Positions 53,403-62,395 of a stretch of DNA of 64,000 bases are shown one piece after another. The DNA comes from Pseudomonadota bacterium (lineage in GTDB: Bacteria; Pseudomonadota; Gammaproteobacteria; Burkholderiales; Burkholderiaceae_C), in contig JAEZWW010000112.1 in the NCBI GenBank assembly GCA_023442945.1, positions 79,195-143,194 of the forward strand, in the 5' to 3' direction. The position numbers and the translations under genes are program-made. A model generated the notes under the pieces. That model saw only the letters and a program-made list of their open reading frames with translations. It had not been told where the DNA came from and did not search any database. Every line of letters starts with the position of its first letter. The first letter of the stretch is position 1.

Positions 53403-53763
53403 CAGCGCTCTTGAGGCCGACGTAGGTCATCAGCAAGGACCCGGCGAGGTGCGCCGTGGCCGTCAGCAGCGCCTGGCCCCAGCGCTCCAGCATCAGCATG
53501 TCGACCACTTCCATGCTGAAGCTGGAAAAGGTGGTCAGCGCGCCCAGAAAGCCGGTGACCAGCAGCAGCCGCCACGCCGGGTCGATGCCGGGGTGCTGCT
53601 GCAGCACGCCGATGAACAGGCCGATCAAATAGCCGCCGCTCAGGTTGGCCGCCAGCGTGCCCCAGGGCATCAGCGCGCCGGCGTGGTTCAGCCACAGGCC
53701 GAGTTGCCAGCGCAGCAAGGCGCCCGCGCAAGCGCCCAGGCAGATGGCGAGGACGGCGGGCAT
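53377..53763 (-). CDS. crcB: Fluoride ion channel CrcB/FluC
   Basis: A 128-residue four-helix membrane protein that exports fluoride as an antiparallel dimer. Family motifs: GALLRWQLG in helix 1, PWGTLAANLSGGYLIGLF in helix 2, and GFLGALTTFSSFSMEV in helix 3. The C-terminal residues FFIATRA come from an interspersed repeat. No fluoride riboswitch is seen upstream; only 35 bp separate it from rdgC. Confidence 0.93.
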   Translation of the reverse strand: MPAVLAICLGACAGALLRWQLGLWLNHAGALMPWGTLAANLSGGYLIGLFIGVLQQHPGIDPAWRLLLVTGFLGALTTFSSFSMEVVDMLMLERWGQALLTATAHLAGSLLMTYVGLKSAAFFIATRA

Positions 53764-53798
53764 GGCTTAAGGGCTTGAAGCAGCGGCGCGCGGCCGCT

Positions 53799-54815
53799 TT
53801 AGAACGGCGGCCCGTCGTCGTCGGCCGCGCCGGCCGCCACCGGCGCCGCGGGCGCTTGAGACGTGGTGGTGGCCACTTGCGGCGCGTCGGGTGGGGTGGG
53901 GAAGGCGCTCGGATCGGCCTCGCCGCCCAGGGCTTCGATCAGGTCGGTGATCAGGCCGCTCAGCTCGCCGGTGGCCAGGGCCACGTCGGCGTCAAAGCGG
54001 TCGTCGTCTTTGCTGGTGGCGCCTTCTTCAAACACGCCTTCTTCAAACGTGATCTTTTTCAGCTGCAGCGCCTGCGTCAGCATGAAGCCCACGCGCCCTT
54101 GCCAGCCCAGGGCCAGCTTGGTCGGCAGCTTGCCTTCGGCGATGTGCTGTCGCACCTCGTCGGTCACCAGGTCGTGGCGGGTGAACTTGACCACGGCCGG
54201 CTCGTCGCCGCTGCCCTTCAGCTCGCATTCGCGCTCGACGTGGAAGGCGCCCGGCAATTCGTCGGCCGATTCGGCCGCCAGCCAGGCCGACATGACGGCC
54301 TGCGGCGTTTGCGTGGTCTGCAGCAGGCGCACACCAAAGCCCTGGCCGGCCACGCGCACCAGGCTGGTGATCAGCTCGTCCGCCTTGCCTTGGGCGCCGG
54401 TGTCCAGCACCAGCCAGTGCTGCTCCGGGTCGATCCAGGCGGTGACCTGCGCGCGGCGTGGGAAGGCCTGCGGCAGCAAGGCGTTCAGCGCGTCGTCGCG
54501 CAAATCGCGCACTTCCTTCTTGCCGGGTTTGCGGCCGGTGGTCTTTTCGATCTCGGCCACGGCTTCGTCGGTGCGGCGGCGCACGGCATCACCGGGCACG
54601 GACTTGGTCTCGATGACGAAGCGGGCGATCCACTGGCCGTCCACCACTTCGACCAGCGCGCCGTGCGCTTCACCGCGCGGGGGCACCCAGCCGGTGGAAC
54701 GTTGCTGGGTGGCGCTGCACTCGGCAAAGGGTTCGGTGGCCAGCGCTTCTTCCAGCTGGAGCGCCGAGGTCGGCCAACCCGGCTCCAGGCGGTACAGCAT
54801 CACATTCTTGAACAC
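53799..54815 (-). CDS. rdgC: Recombination-associated protein RdgC
   Basis: A 338-residue nucleoid-associated DNA-binding protein that forms a ring dimer around duplex DNA and restrains RecA. The start is GTG (FKNVMLYRLEP follows, as in homologues). Recognisable segments are GWVPPRGE, KKEVRDLRDDALNALLPQAF and WIDPEQHWLVLDTG. A disordered Pro/Ala tail ends in DDDGPPF. No ATG is available upstream in the conserved frame. Confidence 0.95.
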   Translation of the reverse strand: MFKNVMLYRLEPGWPTSALQLEEALATEPFAECSATQQRSTGWVPPRGEAHGALVEVVDGQWIARFVIETKSVPGDAVRRRTDEAVAEIEKTTGRKPGKKEVRDLRDDALNALLPQAFPRRAQVTAWIDPEQHWLVLDTGAQGKADELITSLVRVAGQGFGVRLLQTTQTPQAVMSAWLAAESADELPGAFHVERECELKGSGDEPAVVKFTRHDLVTDEVRQHIAEGKLPTKLALGWQGRVGFMLTQALQLKKITFEEGVFEEGATSKDDDRFDADVALATGELSGLITDLIEALGGEADPSAFPTPPDAPQVATTTSQAPAAPVAAGAADDDGPPF

Positions 54816-54894
54816 GAATCTCTCACTCTCGATCAGCGTCCGCGCGGGTGGCGGACCGGACCGGCATCATAGGGGAGCGGGCTGTGTCAGGCCG

Positions 54895-56190
54895 TTACAT
54901 GTGTCCCGGCATCCAGGTGGCGATCTGCGGGAAGAACCACAGCAGCAACACCATGCCGCACATCAGGAAGAAGAAGGGCATGGTCACCCGGGCAATGTAG
55001 GCGATGTCCTTCTTCGTCATGCCCTGCAGCACGAACAGGTTGAACCCCACCGGTGGCGTGATCTGCGCCATCTCCACCACGATGACGACGAAGATGCCGA
55101 ACCAGATCAAATCGATGCCGGCGGCCTGGACCGTGGGCAGGATCACGCCCATGGTCAGCACCACCATCGAGATGCCGTCCAGGAAGCAGCCCAGCACGAT
55201 GTAGAACACCGCCAGGGCCACGATCAGCATGAAGGGCGACAGGCCCAGCCCGCCGATGTATTCGGCCAGGTGGCGCGGCAGGCCGATGTAGCCCATGGCC
55301 AGCGTCAGGAACGCAGCGCCGGCCAGGATCAGCGCGATCATGCAGTACAGACGCGTGGCGCCCAGCAGCGAGGTCTTGAAGGTCTCCCACGACAGGCTGC
55401 CCTGCACCAGCGACAGCAGCAGCGAGCCGACCACGCCGACGGCCGCTGCCTCGGTTGCCGTGGCGACGCCGGAATAAATGGAGCCCAGCACCGCCGCGAT
55501 CAGGATCACCACGGGAATGAGGTGGCGCGACTCGTGCAGCTTTTCGCCCAGGCTCAGCACGCGGTCGGGGCGCGGCACTTTGCCGGGGTTCAGCAGCGCC
55601 CAGACGATCAGGTAGCCCGAAAACAGCCCGGCCAGCAGGATGCCGGGGATAACGCCGGCGATGAACAGTTTGGCGATCGACACGTCGGCCGCGACGCCAT
55701 AGACGATCATGATGATCGAGGGCGGGATCAGCAGCCCCAACGTGCCCGCGCCGGCCAGCGAGCCGATGGTGATGCCTTCGGGGTAGCCGCGCTTGGCGAG
55801 CTCGGGCAGCGACATCTTGCCGATGGTGGCGCAGGTGGCGGCCGAGGAGCCCGACACGGCGGCGAAGATCGCGCAGCCGATCACGTTGGTGTGCAGCAGC
55901 CGCCCCGGCAGCCAGGTGACCCAGGGCGCAAGGCCGCGGAACATGCTCTCGCTGAGCCTGGTGCGAAACAGGATTTCGCCCATCCACACGAACAAGGGCA
56001 GGGCGGTGAGCGTCCAGCTGGAGGCCGAGCCCCAGATCGTCACGGCCATCGCGTCGCCCGCCGGGCGGGCGGAGAACAGCTGCATGCCGATCCAGGCGAC
56101 GCCGGTCAGCGTCAGGCCGATCCAGACACCGCTGCCCAGCAGCAGGAACAGGGCCGCGATCAGCAGGCCGGTGATGGCGAAGTCACTCAT
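54895..56190 (-). CDS. dctM: TRAP transporter large permease subunit DctM-type
   Basis: A 431-residue, roughly 12-helix membrane subunit of a tripartite ATP-independent periplasmic transporter. Signature segments: FAAVSGSSAATCATIGKMSLP, GTLGLLIPPSIIMIVYG and VVEMAQITPPVGFNLFVLQG. It overlaps the small permease gene by eight bases. The substrate is probably an organic acid; the neighbouring fused hydantoinase/oxoprolinase hints at a cyclic amide or amino acid derivative. Confidence 0.94.
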   Translation of the reverse strand: MSDFAITGLLIAALFLLLGSGVWIGLTLTGVAWIGMQLFSARPAGDAMAVTIWGSASSWTLTALPLFVWMGEILFRTRLSESMFRGLAPWVTWLPGRLLHTNVIGCAIFAAVSGSSAATCATIGKMSLPELAKRGYPEGITIGSLAGAGTLGLLIPPSIIMIVYGVAADVSIAKLFIAGVIPGILLAGLFSGYLIVWALLNPGKVPRPDRVLSLGEKLHESRHLIPVVILIAAVLGSIYSGVATATEAAAVGVVGSLLLSLVQGSLSWETFKTSLLGATRLYCMIALILAGAAFLTLAMGYIGLPRHLAEYIGGLGLSPFMLIVALAVFYIVLGCFLDGISMVVLTMGVILPTVQAAGIDLIWFGIFVVIVVEMAQITPPVGFNLFVLQGMTKKDIAYIARVTMPFFFLMCGMVLLLWFFPQIATWMPGHM

Positions 56191-56695
56191 TGTGCAGCGC
56201 CTCCTCAGCGTGGCTGTCGTGCTCGCGGCGGCCGAGCAATTCCTGCACCCATTCGTCGACGAAGGCGACGAACAGCAGCACGGTGCCGATCGCCATGCTC
56301 AGCTGTGGGATCCACAGTGGCGTGGCGTCGTTGGAGGTCGACACGTCGTTGAACTCGTGCGAGACCAGCACCAGGCGGCAGGCGTAGAAAGCGAACAGGC
56401 CGGCCAGCAGCACCGCCACCGTCAGCGCCCACATTTCCATGGCGCGGCGCGGGCCCCCTTGCAGCCGGCCGATGAGCAGGGTGACGCGGATGTGCTCGCC
56501 CTTTTTCAGCGTATGTGCCAGCGCCAGAAAGCCAGCCGCAGCCATGCTGTAGCCGGCGTAGGCGTCGGTGCCGGGCACGTGAAAGTGCAGCAGTCGCCCC
56601 AGGATGGAGGCCAGCACCATGACCAGCACGCCGATCATGGACAGCGCCGCCAGCCAGGCGGCGGCGTTGTAGAGGAAATCAAGAAATCGGCGCAT
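56183..56695 (-). CDS. dctQ: TRAP transporter small permease subunit DctQ-type
   Basis: A 170-residue, four-helix membrane protein (NAAAWLAALSMIGVLVMVLA, then DAYAGYSMAAAGFLALAHTL with KKGEHIRVTLLIGRL, the conserved loop). It couples to the large permease. It sits between dctP and dctM in one operon; a hairpin in the dctP-dctQ gap may reduce its expression relative to dctP. Confidence 0.9.
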   Translation of the reverse strand: MRRFLDFLYNAAAWLAALSMIGVLVMVLASILGRLLHFHVPGTDAYAGYSMAAAGFLALAHTLKKGEHIRVTLLIGRLQGGPRRAMEMWALTVAVLLAGLFAFYACRLVLVSHEFNDVSTSNDATPLWIPQLSMAIGTVLLFVAFVDEWVQELLGRREHDSHAEEALHNE

Positions 56696-56734
56696 GCGCA
56701 GGACGGGAAAGTTCAGGCGAAAGACAACAACAAG

Positions 56735-56765
56735 ACGCCCTCACCGGTCGGCCGGGAGGGCGTCG
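56735..56765 (-). terminator. Hairpin between dctP and dctQ
   Basis: GACGCCCTC and GAGGGCGTC pair, followed on the minus strand by TTGTTGTTGTC. Placed inside the operon, it could act as an attenuator or 3' stabiliser giving more binding protein than permease. Confidence 0.65.
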
Positions 56766-56789
56766 CGCAACACAGGTCCGATCAGCGCT

Positions 56790-57776
56790 TTACTTGGCCG
56801 CACGGTAGGCGTCGACGACGGCCTTGCCTTCGGGGCCGGCCTTGTCCAGCCATTCCTTGAGCATGGTGTCGCCCACCTTCTGCATATCGCCCTTGAGCTG
56901 GGCGGACGGCGGGTAGACGGTCATGCCGTTTTTCTTGAGCAGGTCGAGGTATTCGCCGGTTTTCTTTTCGCTGGTGGCCCAGCCGCGCTTTTCGGCTTCG
57001 GCGGCGGCTTTGAGCAGGCCGTCGCGCGTGGCCTGGTCCAGCGCGTCGAAGGCCTTCTTGTTGACGACGACGGCGTTCTTGGGCAGCCAGGCCTGGGTGT
57101 CGGCGAAGAACTTCAGGTGTTCGTAGGTCTTGGTGTCGTAGCCGGTGGAGCCGGAACTCATGTAGCTTTCCACCACACCGGTGGCCATGGCCTGCGACAG
57201 CTCGGCCTGCTGCACGGTGACGGGCTGGGCGCCCACCAGTTCACCGATGCGCGCGGTGGCCGGGCTGTAGGCACGCCACTTGATGCCCTTCATGTCGGCT
57301 GCGCTGGCGACCTGCTTCTTGCTGAAGATGCCCTGCGGTGGCCAGGCCACGGCGTACAGCAGCACCATGCCCTGCTCGGCCAGCTTCTTCTGCACGATCG
57401 GCTTGCTGGCCTGGTACAGCTTCATCGATTGGGCGTAGCTGGTGGCGAGGAACGGGATGCCGTCCAGGCCCCAAACCGGCCATTCGTTCTGGAAGTTCAC
57501 CATCAGGAATTCGCCCGCCTGCGCCTGGCCGCCCTGCACGGCGCGCTTGATTTCCGGCGCCTTGAATAGCGACGCGTTGTCGTGCACCTGGATCTTGAGC
57601 TTGCCGCCGGTCGCCGCGTCCACGTCTTTCACGAACTGGGCGATGTTCTCGGTATGCAGGTTGTTGGCGGGGTAGGCGGTGGGGAGGTCCCACTTGGTCT
57701 GCGCGCCGGCCGAGAAGGCCAGGCCGCTGACCAGCAGGCCGGCGGCGGTAGAGACGTGGCGTCGGTTTAGCTTCAT
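56790..57776 (-). CDS. dctP: TRAP transporter substrate-binding protein DctP-type
   Basis: A 328-residue periplasmic binding protein. Signal peptide RRHVSTAAGLLVSGLAFSAG, cut after GAQ; the mature part begins TKWDLPTAYPANNLHTENI. Conserved DctP elements are DMKGIKWRAYSPATARIGEL with the ligand-binding Arg, and QQAELSQAMATGVVESYM. The start at 57776 has AAGGA seven bases upstream. It is divergent from the MarR-type regulator with an operator candidate between them. Confidence 0.94.
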   Translation of the reverse strand: MKLNRRHVSTAAGLLVSGLAFSAGAQTKWDLPTAYPANNLHTENIAQFVKDVDAATGGKLKIQVHDNASLFKAPEIKRAVQGGQAQAGEFLMVNFQNEWPVWGLDGIPFLATSYAQSMKLYQASKPIVQKKLAEQGMVLLYAVAWPPQGIFSKKQVASAADMKGIKWRAYSPATARIGELVGAQPVTVQQAELSQAMATGVVESYMSSGSTGYDTKTYEHLKFFADTQAWLPKNAVVVNKKAFDALDQATRDGLLKAAAEAEKRGWATSEKKTGEYLDLLKKNGMTVYPPSAQLKGDMQKVGDTMLKEWLDKAGPEGKAVVDAYRAAK

Positions 57777-57901
57777 GTGCAATCCTTCAGAGAGTCATCC
57801 TGTGGCGAGCATCGCGCCCAGGAAACCGACCGTCCAGAGTGAAAACCAGCAGGTCGGCCTGAGCGCTGCGGACTTGAAGTCTAGAAAAGGCTTCGCTAAA
57901 G

Positions 57902-57920
57902 TGTCAATAATTTATCGACA
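57902..57920. promoter_or_regulatory. 19-bp palindrome, candidate MarR operator
   Basis: TGTCAATAATTTATCGACA is nearly a perfect palindrome about a central T. It lies 29 bp before the regulator start and upstream of the divergent dctP, the classic position for autoregulation and control of the transporter. Confidence 0.7.
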
Positions 57921-57948
57921 AATTACGTAGCACTTCGGGAATACCCTG

Positions 57949-58482
57949 ATGCCACCATCGCCTGCCTCCAAGCTTCCTGCGACCGCCGCCACCGGCATCG
58001 TGTCGTCGTCGCACCTGGTGTCGCCGCGCAGCGTGGAGGCGTCGGAATTCGAGTTCGGCATGATCGTCGCGTGGAACGCCTTCAGCCGCTGGATGGTGCG
58101 CTGCATGGCCGCCGCCGGCGTGCCCGATCTGACGGTGACCGACGTGCTGGTGCTGCACCACGTCAACCACCGCGCCCGCAACAAAAAGCTGGCCGACATC
58201 TGCTTCGTGCTGAACTACGAGGACACGCACGTCGTGGCCTACGCGTTGAAAAAGCTGGTGGCTGCTGGTCTGCTGCGCAGCGACAAGCAGGGCAAGGACG
58301 TGTTTTACCTGCCCACCGAGGCGGGCGAAGCCGCGGTGACGCGCTACCGCGCCGTGCGCGAAGCCTGCCTGGTCGACAGCCTGGACGCGCAGCTCAACCC
58401 TCAGTTGGGGGAGCTGGCGCGCCTGCTGCGCACGATGTCCGGCCTGTACGACCAGGCGGCGCGCGCCGCATCTTCGCTATAA
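57949..58482 (+). CDS. MarR-family winged-helix regulator
   Basis: A 177-residue regulator. After a ~30-residue polar N-terminus comes the dimerisation helix (FEFGMIVAWNAFSRWMVRCM), a winged helix (LTVTDVLVLHHVNHRARNKK then LADICFVLNYEDTHVVAYAL) and the wing (KLVAAGLLRSDKQGKDVFYL). The C-terminal helix pair completes the fold. The stop codon lies in an interspersed repeat. Divergent from dctP and upstream of the oxoprolinase gene, it probably senses the substrate of this pathway and represses both sides. Confidence 0.85.
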   Translation: MPPSPASKLPATAATGIVSSSHLVSPRSVEASEFEFGMIVAWNAFSRWMVRCMAAAGVPDLTVTDVLVLHHVNHRARNKKLADICFVLNYEDTHVVAYALKKLVAAGLLRSDKQGKDVFYLPTEAGEAAVTRYRAVREACLVDSLDAQLNPQLGELARLLRTMSGLYDQAARAASSL

Positions 58483-58541
58483 ATTCAGTAGCTGGCCGCG
58501 CAGATGGTTGTAGGGCGTATGGCCAATTTGTCTTGAAAAAG
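58478..58541 (-). repeat. Interspersed repeat copy 14, ends the MarR gene
   Basis: Minus-orientation copy; its first bases provide the MarR stop codon. It fills the gap before the oxoprolinase start. Confidence 0.85.
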
Positions 58542-58553
58542 GGGTTTCAGCAC

Positions 58554-61500
58554 ATGACGCACGCATCGCCCATCCACCCGCACCCGCGCTGGCAGTTCTG
58601 GATCGACCGTGGGGGCACCTTCACCGACATCGTCGCCAAGAAGCCCGATGGCAGCATCGTCACGCACAAGCTGTTGTCCGAAAACCCAGAGCAGTACAAG
58701 GACGCCGCCGTCGCCGGCATCCGCCACCTGCTGGGCCTGACGCACGGCGAGCCGGTCACGCCCGAGCTGGTCGAGTGCGTGAAGATGGGCACCACCGTGG
58801 CCACCAACGCGCTGCTCGAGCGCAAGGGCGAACCCACGCTGCTGGTCACCACGCGGGGCTTTCGCGACGGCCTGCGCATTGCGTATCAGAACCGCCCGCG
58901 TTTGTTTGACCGCCACATCGTGCTGCCGGAACTGCTCTACAGCGCCGTCGTCGAGGCCGATGAGCGCGTCGATGCGAATGGCGACCTGGTGCGGCCGCTC
59001 GATGAAGCGCTATTGAAAAAAGAGCTGCTTGCGCAATGCCAGAAAGGGCTGCGAAGCGTGGCGATTGTTTTCATGCACGGCTACCGGCATTGCGCGCACG
59101 AGGTGGCGGCAGCGCGCATCGCGCGCGAGGTCGGCTTCACGCAAATCAGCACCAGCCACCAGACCAGCCCGATGATGAAGTTCGTCAGCCGGGGCGACAC
59201 CACGGTGGTGGATGCCTACCTGTCGCCCATCCTGCGCCGCTACGTCGAGCAGGTGGCGGCCGAAATGCCGGGCGTCAAGCTGTTCTTCATGCAATCGTCG
59301 GGCGGGCTGACCGATGCGCACGCGTTTCAGGGCAAGGATGCGATTCTGTCCGGCCCGGCCGGCGGCATCGTCGGCATGGCGCGCACGGCGGAGATCGCGG
59401 GCCAGCCGAAAGTGATCGGCTTCGACATGGGCGGCACCAGCACCGACGTGAGCCATTACGCCGGCGCGTTCGAGCGCGAATTCGAGACGCAAGTGGCCGG
59501 CGTGCGCATGCGTGCGCCGATGATGAGCATTCACACCGTGGCGGCGGGTGGCGGCTCCATCCTGCAATTTGACGGCGCGCGCTTTCGCGTCGGCCCCGAA
59601 AGCGCGGGCGCCAACCCGGGTCCGGCGAGCTACCGGCGCGGCGGGCCACTGGCGGTGACTGACGCGAACGTGATGGTCGGCAAGGTGCAGCCGGCGCACT
59701 TTCCCAAGGTGTTCGGCCGCGCCGCCAACGAGGCGTTGGACGCCGACGTGGTGCGCGAGAAGTTCACGGCGATTGCCCAGCCCACCGGCCGCGCGCCCGA
59801 AGACGTGGCGCACGGCTTCATCCAGATCGCCGTGCAGCAGATGGCCAATGCCATCAAGAAGATCAGCGTCGCGCGCGGCTACGACGTCACCAAGTACACG
59901 CTGCAATGCTTTGGCGGCGCCGGCGGCCAGCACGCCTGCGGCGTGGCCGATGCCCTGGGCATGACGCGCGTGCTGGTGCACCCGCTGGCCGGCGTGCTGT
60001 CGGCCTACGGCATGGGCTTGGCCGACCAGAACGTGATGCGCGAGACGGCGGTCGAGCTGAAGCTGGTGCCCGAGCACATCACCGCGCTGCGCGACACGCT
60101 GGGCGAACTCGCGCTGGCGGCGCAACACGAGCTGGAAAAGCAGGAAGTCAGCCGTGGCAACATTCGCGTGCACCGCCGTGTGCACGTGCGCTACGACGGC
60201 ACCGATTCGGCGCTGATCGTGCCGTTTCCGCACCTGCAGGGCGGTGACGTGTCGAACCAGGCCGTGATGCACGAGATCACGCAGGCGTTCGAGGCCGCGT
60301 ACCGGCAGCGCTTTGCCTTCCTGATGCAGGGCAAGGCGCTGATCGTGGAGGCGGTGTCGGTCGAAGCGGTGGTGGCGGGCGATGCGCCGTCGGAGCGCGC
60401 GCACGACATGCACCCGCAGCGCGCGGTGCCGCAGCGCGACACCGTGCGCATGTACACCGCCGGCAATGACGGCCAGGCGGCGTGGCACGACGCGGCGTTG
60501 ATCGTGCGCGAAGACCTGCGTCCGGGCGACGTGATCGACGGCCCGGCCATCATCGCCGAGCAGAACGCGACGACCGTGGTGGAGCCCGGCTGGCGCGCCA
60601 GCTTGACGGCTTTTGACCATCTGGTGCTGGAGCGGATTGCGCCGCGCGCTATTCAATTTGCAGCGGGCACAACCGTCGACCCGGTGCTGCTGGAGGTGTT
60701 CAACAACCTGTTCATGAACATCGCCGAGCAGATGGGGCTGCAACTGCAGAACACCGCGTACTCGGTCAACATCAAGGAGCGGCTGGACTTCAGCTGCGCG
60801 CTGTTCGACGCGGAGGGCAACCTGATCGCCAACGCGCCGCACATGCCGGTGCACCTGGGCTCGATGGGCGAGAGCATCAAGACCGTGATCCGCGAGAACG
60901 CCGGCCAGATGCAGCCGGGCGACGTGTTCGTGCTGAACGACCCCTACCACGGCGGCACGCATTTGCCGGACGTGACGGTGATCACGCCGGTGTACCTGGA
61001 TGACGGCGAACAACCGATCTTCTACGTCGGCAGCCGCGGCCACCATGCCGACATCGGCGGCATCTCGCCCGGGTCGATGCCGCCGTTCTCGACCCGCATC
61101 GAGGAAGAGGGCGTGCAGATCGACAACGTGAAGCTGGTCGATCGAGGACACTTGCGCGAAAAGGAAATGCTCGAGTTGCTGGCCAGCGGCGAATACCCGA
61201 GCCGCAACCCGCAGCAGAACATGGCCGACCTGAAGGCGCAGATTGCCGCCAACGAAAAAGGCGTGCAGGAGCTGCGCAAGATGGTCGATCAGTTCGGCCT
61301 CGATGTGGTGCAGGCCTACATGAAGCACGTGCAGGACAACGCCGAAGAAAGCGTTCGCCGCGCCATCACCAAGCTGGCCGCGCGCATGCAAGGCGGCCAG
61401 TTCACGCTGCCGCTGGACAACGGGGCCCAGATTCAGGTCGCCGTGACCATCGACGGCGCCGCGCGCAGTGCCAAGGTCGATTTCACCGGCACTTCGCCGC

Positions 61501-62246
61501 AGCAGATCAACAACTTCAACGCGCCGACGGCGGTGTGCATGGCGGCGGTGCTGTACGTGTTCCGCATGCTGGTCGACGACGATATTCCGCTCAATGCGGG
61601 CTGCCTCAAACCTATTGAAGTCGTCATCCCCGAAGGCAGCATGCTGCGGCCCAACCCGCCGGCCAGCGTGGTGGCGGGCAATGTGGAAACGTCAACCTGC
61701 ATCACCAACGCCATCATCGGCGCGCTGGGGCTGATGGGCGCCAGCCAGTGCACGGTCAACAACTTCACCTTCGGCAACGACAAGTACCAGTATTACGAAA
61801 CCATCTCGGGTGGCTCGGGCGCGGGCGGCGTGTTTGACGACGCCGGGCAGCTGGTCGGCGGCTTCCCCGGCACCAGCGTGGTGCAGACGCACATGACCAA
61901 TTCGCGCATGACCGATCCGGAGGTGCTGGAATGGCGCTTCCCGGTGCGGCTGGAGAGCTATGAAATCCGCAGCGACTCAGGCGGCAAGGGCCAATGGAAC
62001 GGTGGCCACGGCGGCGTGCGGCGCCTGCGCTTTCTGGAGCCCATGACCGCCAGCATCCTCAGCAACGGCCGCCTGCGTGGCGCTTTCGGCATGGCCGGCG
62101 GCGGCGCGGGCGCGGTCGGCATCAACCGGGTGGTGCGTGCCAGCGGCGCGGTGGAGGACTTGCAGCACATCGGCAGCGCCGAGATGCAGCCCGGTGACAT
62201 CTTCGAGATTCACACGCCTGGCGGCGGCGGGTTTGGCGCCGTCTGA
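58554..62246 (+). CDS. Fused hydantoinase A/B, 5-oxoprolinase-type ATP-dependent amidohydrolase
   Basis: A 1230-residue protein joining HyuA-like (about residues 1-700) and HyuB-like (about 715-1230) domains. HyuA parts: FWIDRGGTFTDIVAKKPDGS, MGTTVATNALLERKGEPTLL, the sugar-kinase-like DMGGTSTDVSHYAGAF, and GGGSILQFDGARFRVGPESA. HyuB parts: SVNIKERLDFSCALFDAEGN, NDPYHGGTHLPDVTVI, HHADIGGISPGSMPP. Relatives open 5-oxoproline or hydantoins with ATP. The adjacent TRAP transporter and regulator make this a catabolic operon for an unidentified cyclic substrate. ATG at 58554; a GGGG lies upstream. A stretch near 58.99-59.03 kb resembles a repeat fragment. Confidence 0.9.
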   Translation: MTHASPIHPHPRWQFWIDRGGTFTDIVAKKPDGSIVTHKLLSENPEQYKDAAVAGIRHLLGLTHGEPVTPELVECVKMGTTVATNALLERKGEPTLLVTTRGFRDGLRIAYQNRPRLFDRHIVLPELLYSAVVEADERVDANGDLVRPLDEALLKKELLAQCQKGLRSVAIVFMHGYRHCAHEVAAARIAREVGFTQISTSHQTSPMMKFVSRGDTTVVDAYLSPILRRYVEQVAAEMPGVKLFFMQSSGGLTDAHAFQGKDAILSGPAGGIVGMARTAEIAGQPKVIGFDMGGTSTDVSHYAGAFEREFETQVAGVRMRAPMMSIHTVAAGGGSILQFDGARFRVGPESAGANPGPASYRRGGPLAVTDANVMVGKVQPAHFPKVFGRAANEALDADVVREKFTAIAQPTGRAPEDVAHGFIQIAVQQMANAIKKISVARGYDVTKYTLQCFGGAGGQHACGVADALGMTRVLVHPLAGVLSAYGMGLADQNVMRETAVELKLVPEHITALRDTLGELALAAQHELEKQEVSRGNIRVHRRVHVRYDGTDSALIVPFPHLQGGDVSNQAVMHEITQAFEAAYRQRFAFLMQGKALIVEAVSVEAVVAGDAPSERAHDMHPQRAVPQRDTVRMYTAGNDGQAAWHDAALIVREDLRPGDVIDGPAIIAEQNATTVVEPGWRASLTAFDHLVLERIAPRAIQFAAGTTVDPVLLEVFNNLFMNIAEQMGLQLQNTAYSVNIKERLDFSCALFDAEGNLIANAPHMPVHLGSMGESIKTVIRENAGQMQPGDVFVLNDPYHGGTHLPDVTVITPVYLDDGEQPIFYVGSRGHHADIGGISPGSMPPFSTRIEEEGVQIDNVKLVDRGHLREKEMLELLASGEYPSRNPQQNMADLKAQIAANEKGVQELRKMVDQFGLDVVQAYMKHVQDNAEESVRRAITKLAARMQGGQFTLPLDNGAQIQVAVTIDGAARSAKVDFTGTSPQQINNFNAPTAVCMAAVLYVFRMLVDDDIPLNAGCLKPIEVVIPEGSMLRPNPPASVVAGNVETSTCITNAIIGALGLMGASQCTVNNFTFGNDKYQYYETISGGSGAGGVFDDAGQLVGGFPGTSVVQTHMTNSRMTDPEVLEWRFPVRLESYEIRSDSGGKGQWNGGHGGVRRLRFLEPMTASILSNGRLRGAFGMAGGGAGAVGINRVVRASGAVEDLQHIGSAEMQPGDIFEIHTPGGGGFGAV

Positions 62247-62255
62247 ACGTGTGTT

Positions 62256-62312
62256 GATGGCCAAAAAGGCCGCCAGCGCAAACCAGACAAGCGCAAGCAG
62301 CTATTAAAAATA
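62256..62312 (+). repeat. Interspersed repeat copy 15, second subtype
   Basis: ATGGCCAAAAAGGCCGCCAG followed by GCGCAAGCAGCTATTAAAAA: shares the GCAGCTATT end with the main family but has a different body. Confidence 0.6.
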
Positions 62313-62318
62313 AAGCAA

Positions 62319-62348
62319 AAAGGGGCGCGTGTGAACGTGCCCCTTCTT
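62319..62348. terminator. Terminator between the oxoprolinase and helix-hairpin-helix genes
   Basis: AAGGGGC and GCCCCTT pair across about 12 bases. A strong T-run follows on the minus strand (TTTTTGCTTTATTTTT), so it mainly ends the leftward gene. Confidence 0.75.
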
Positions 62349-62395
62349 GCTGCCGCTTGCGCTGGCCCTCTGGCCAGACCAAGCAGGGATCGAAT

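Noticed and set aside
53764..53798. Fluoride riboswitch upstream of crcB
   Set aside because: The gap is only 35 bp and shows no such structure.
59010..61391. Long minus-strand open frame opposite the oxoprolinase gene
   Set aside because: His/Arg/Val-rich antisense translation without domains; the plus-strand frame is a clear hydantoinase/oxoprolinase.
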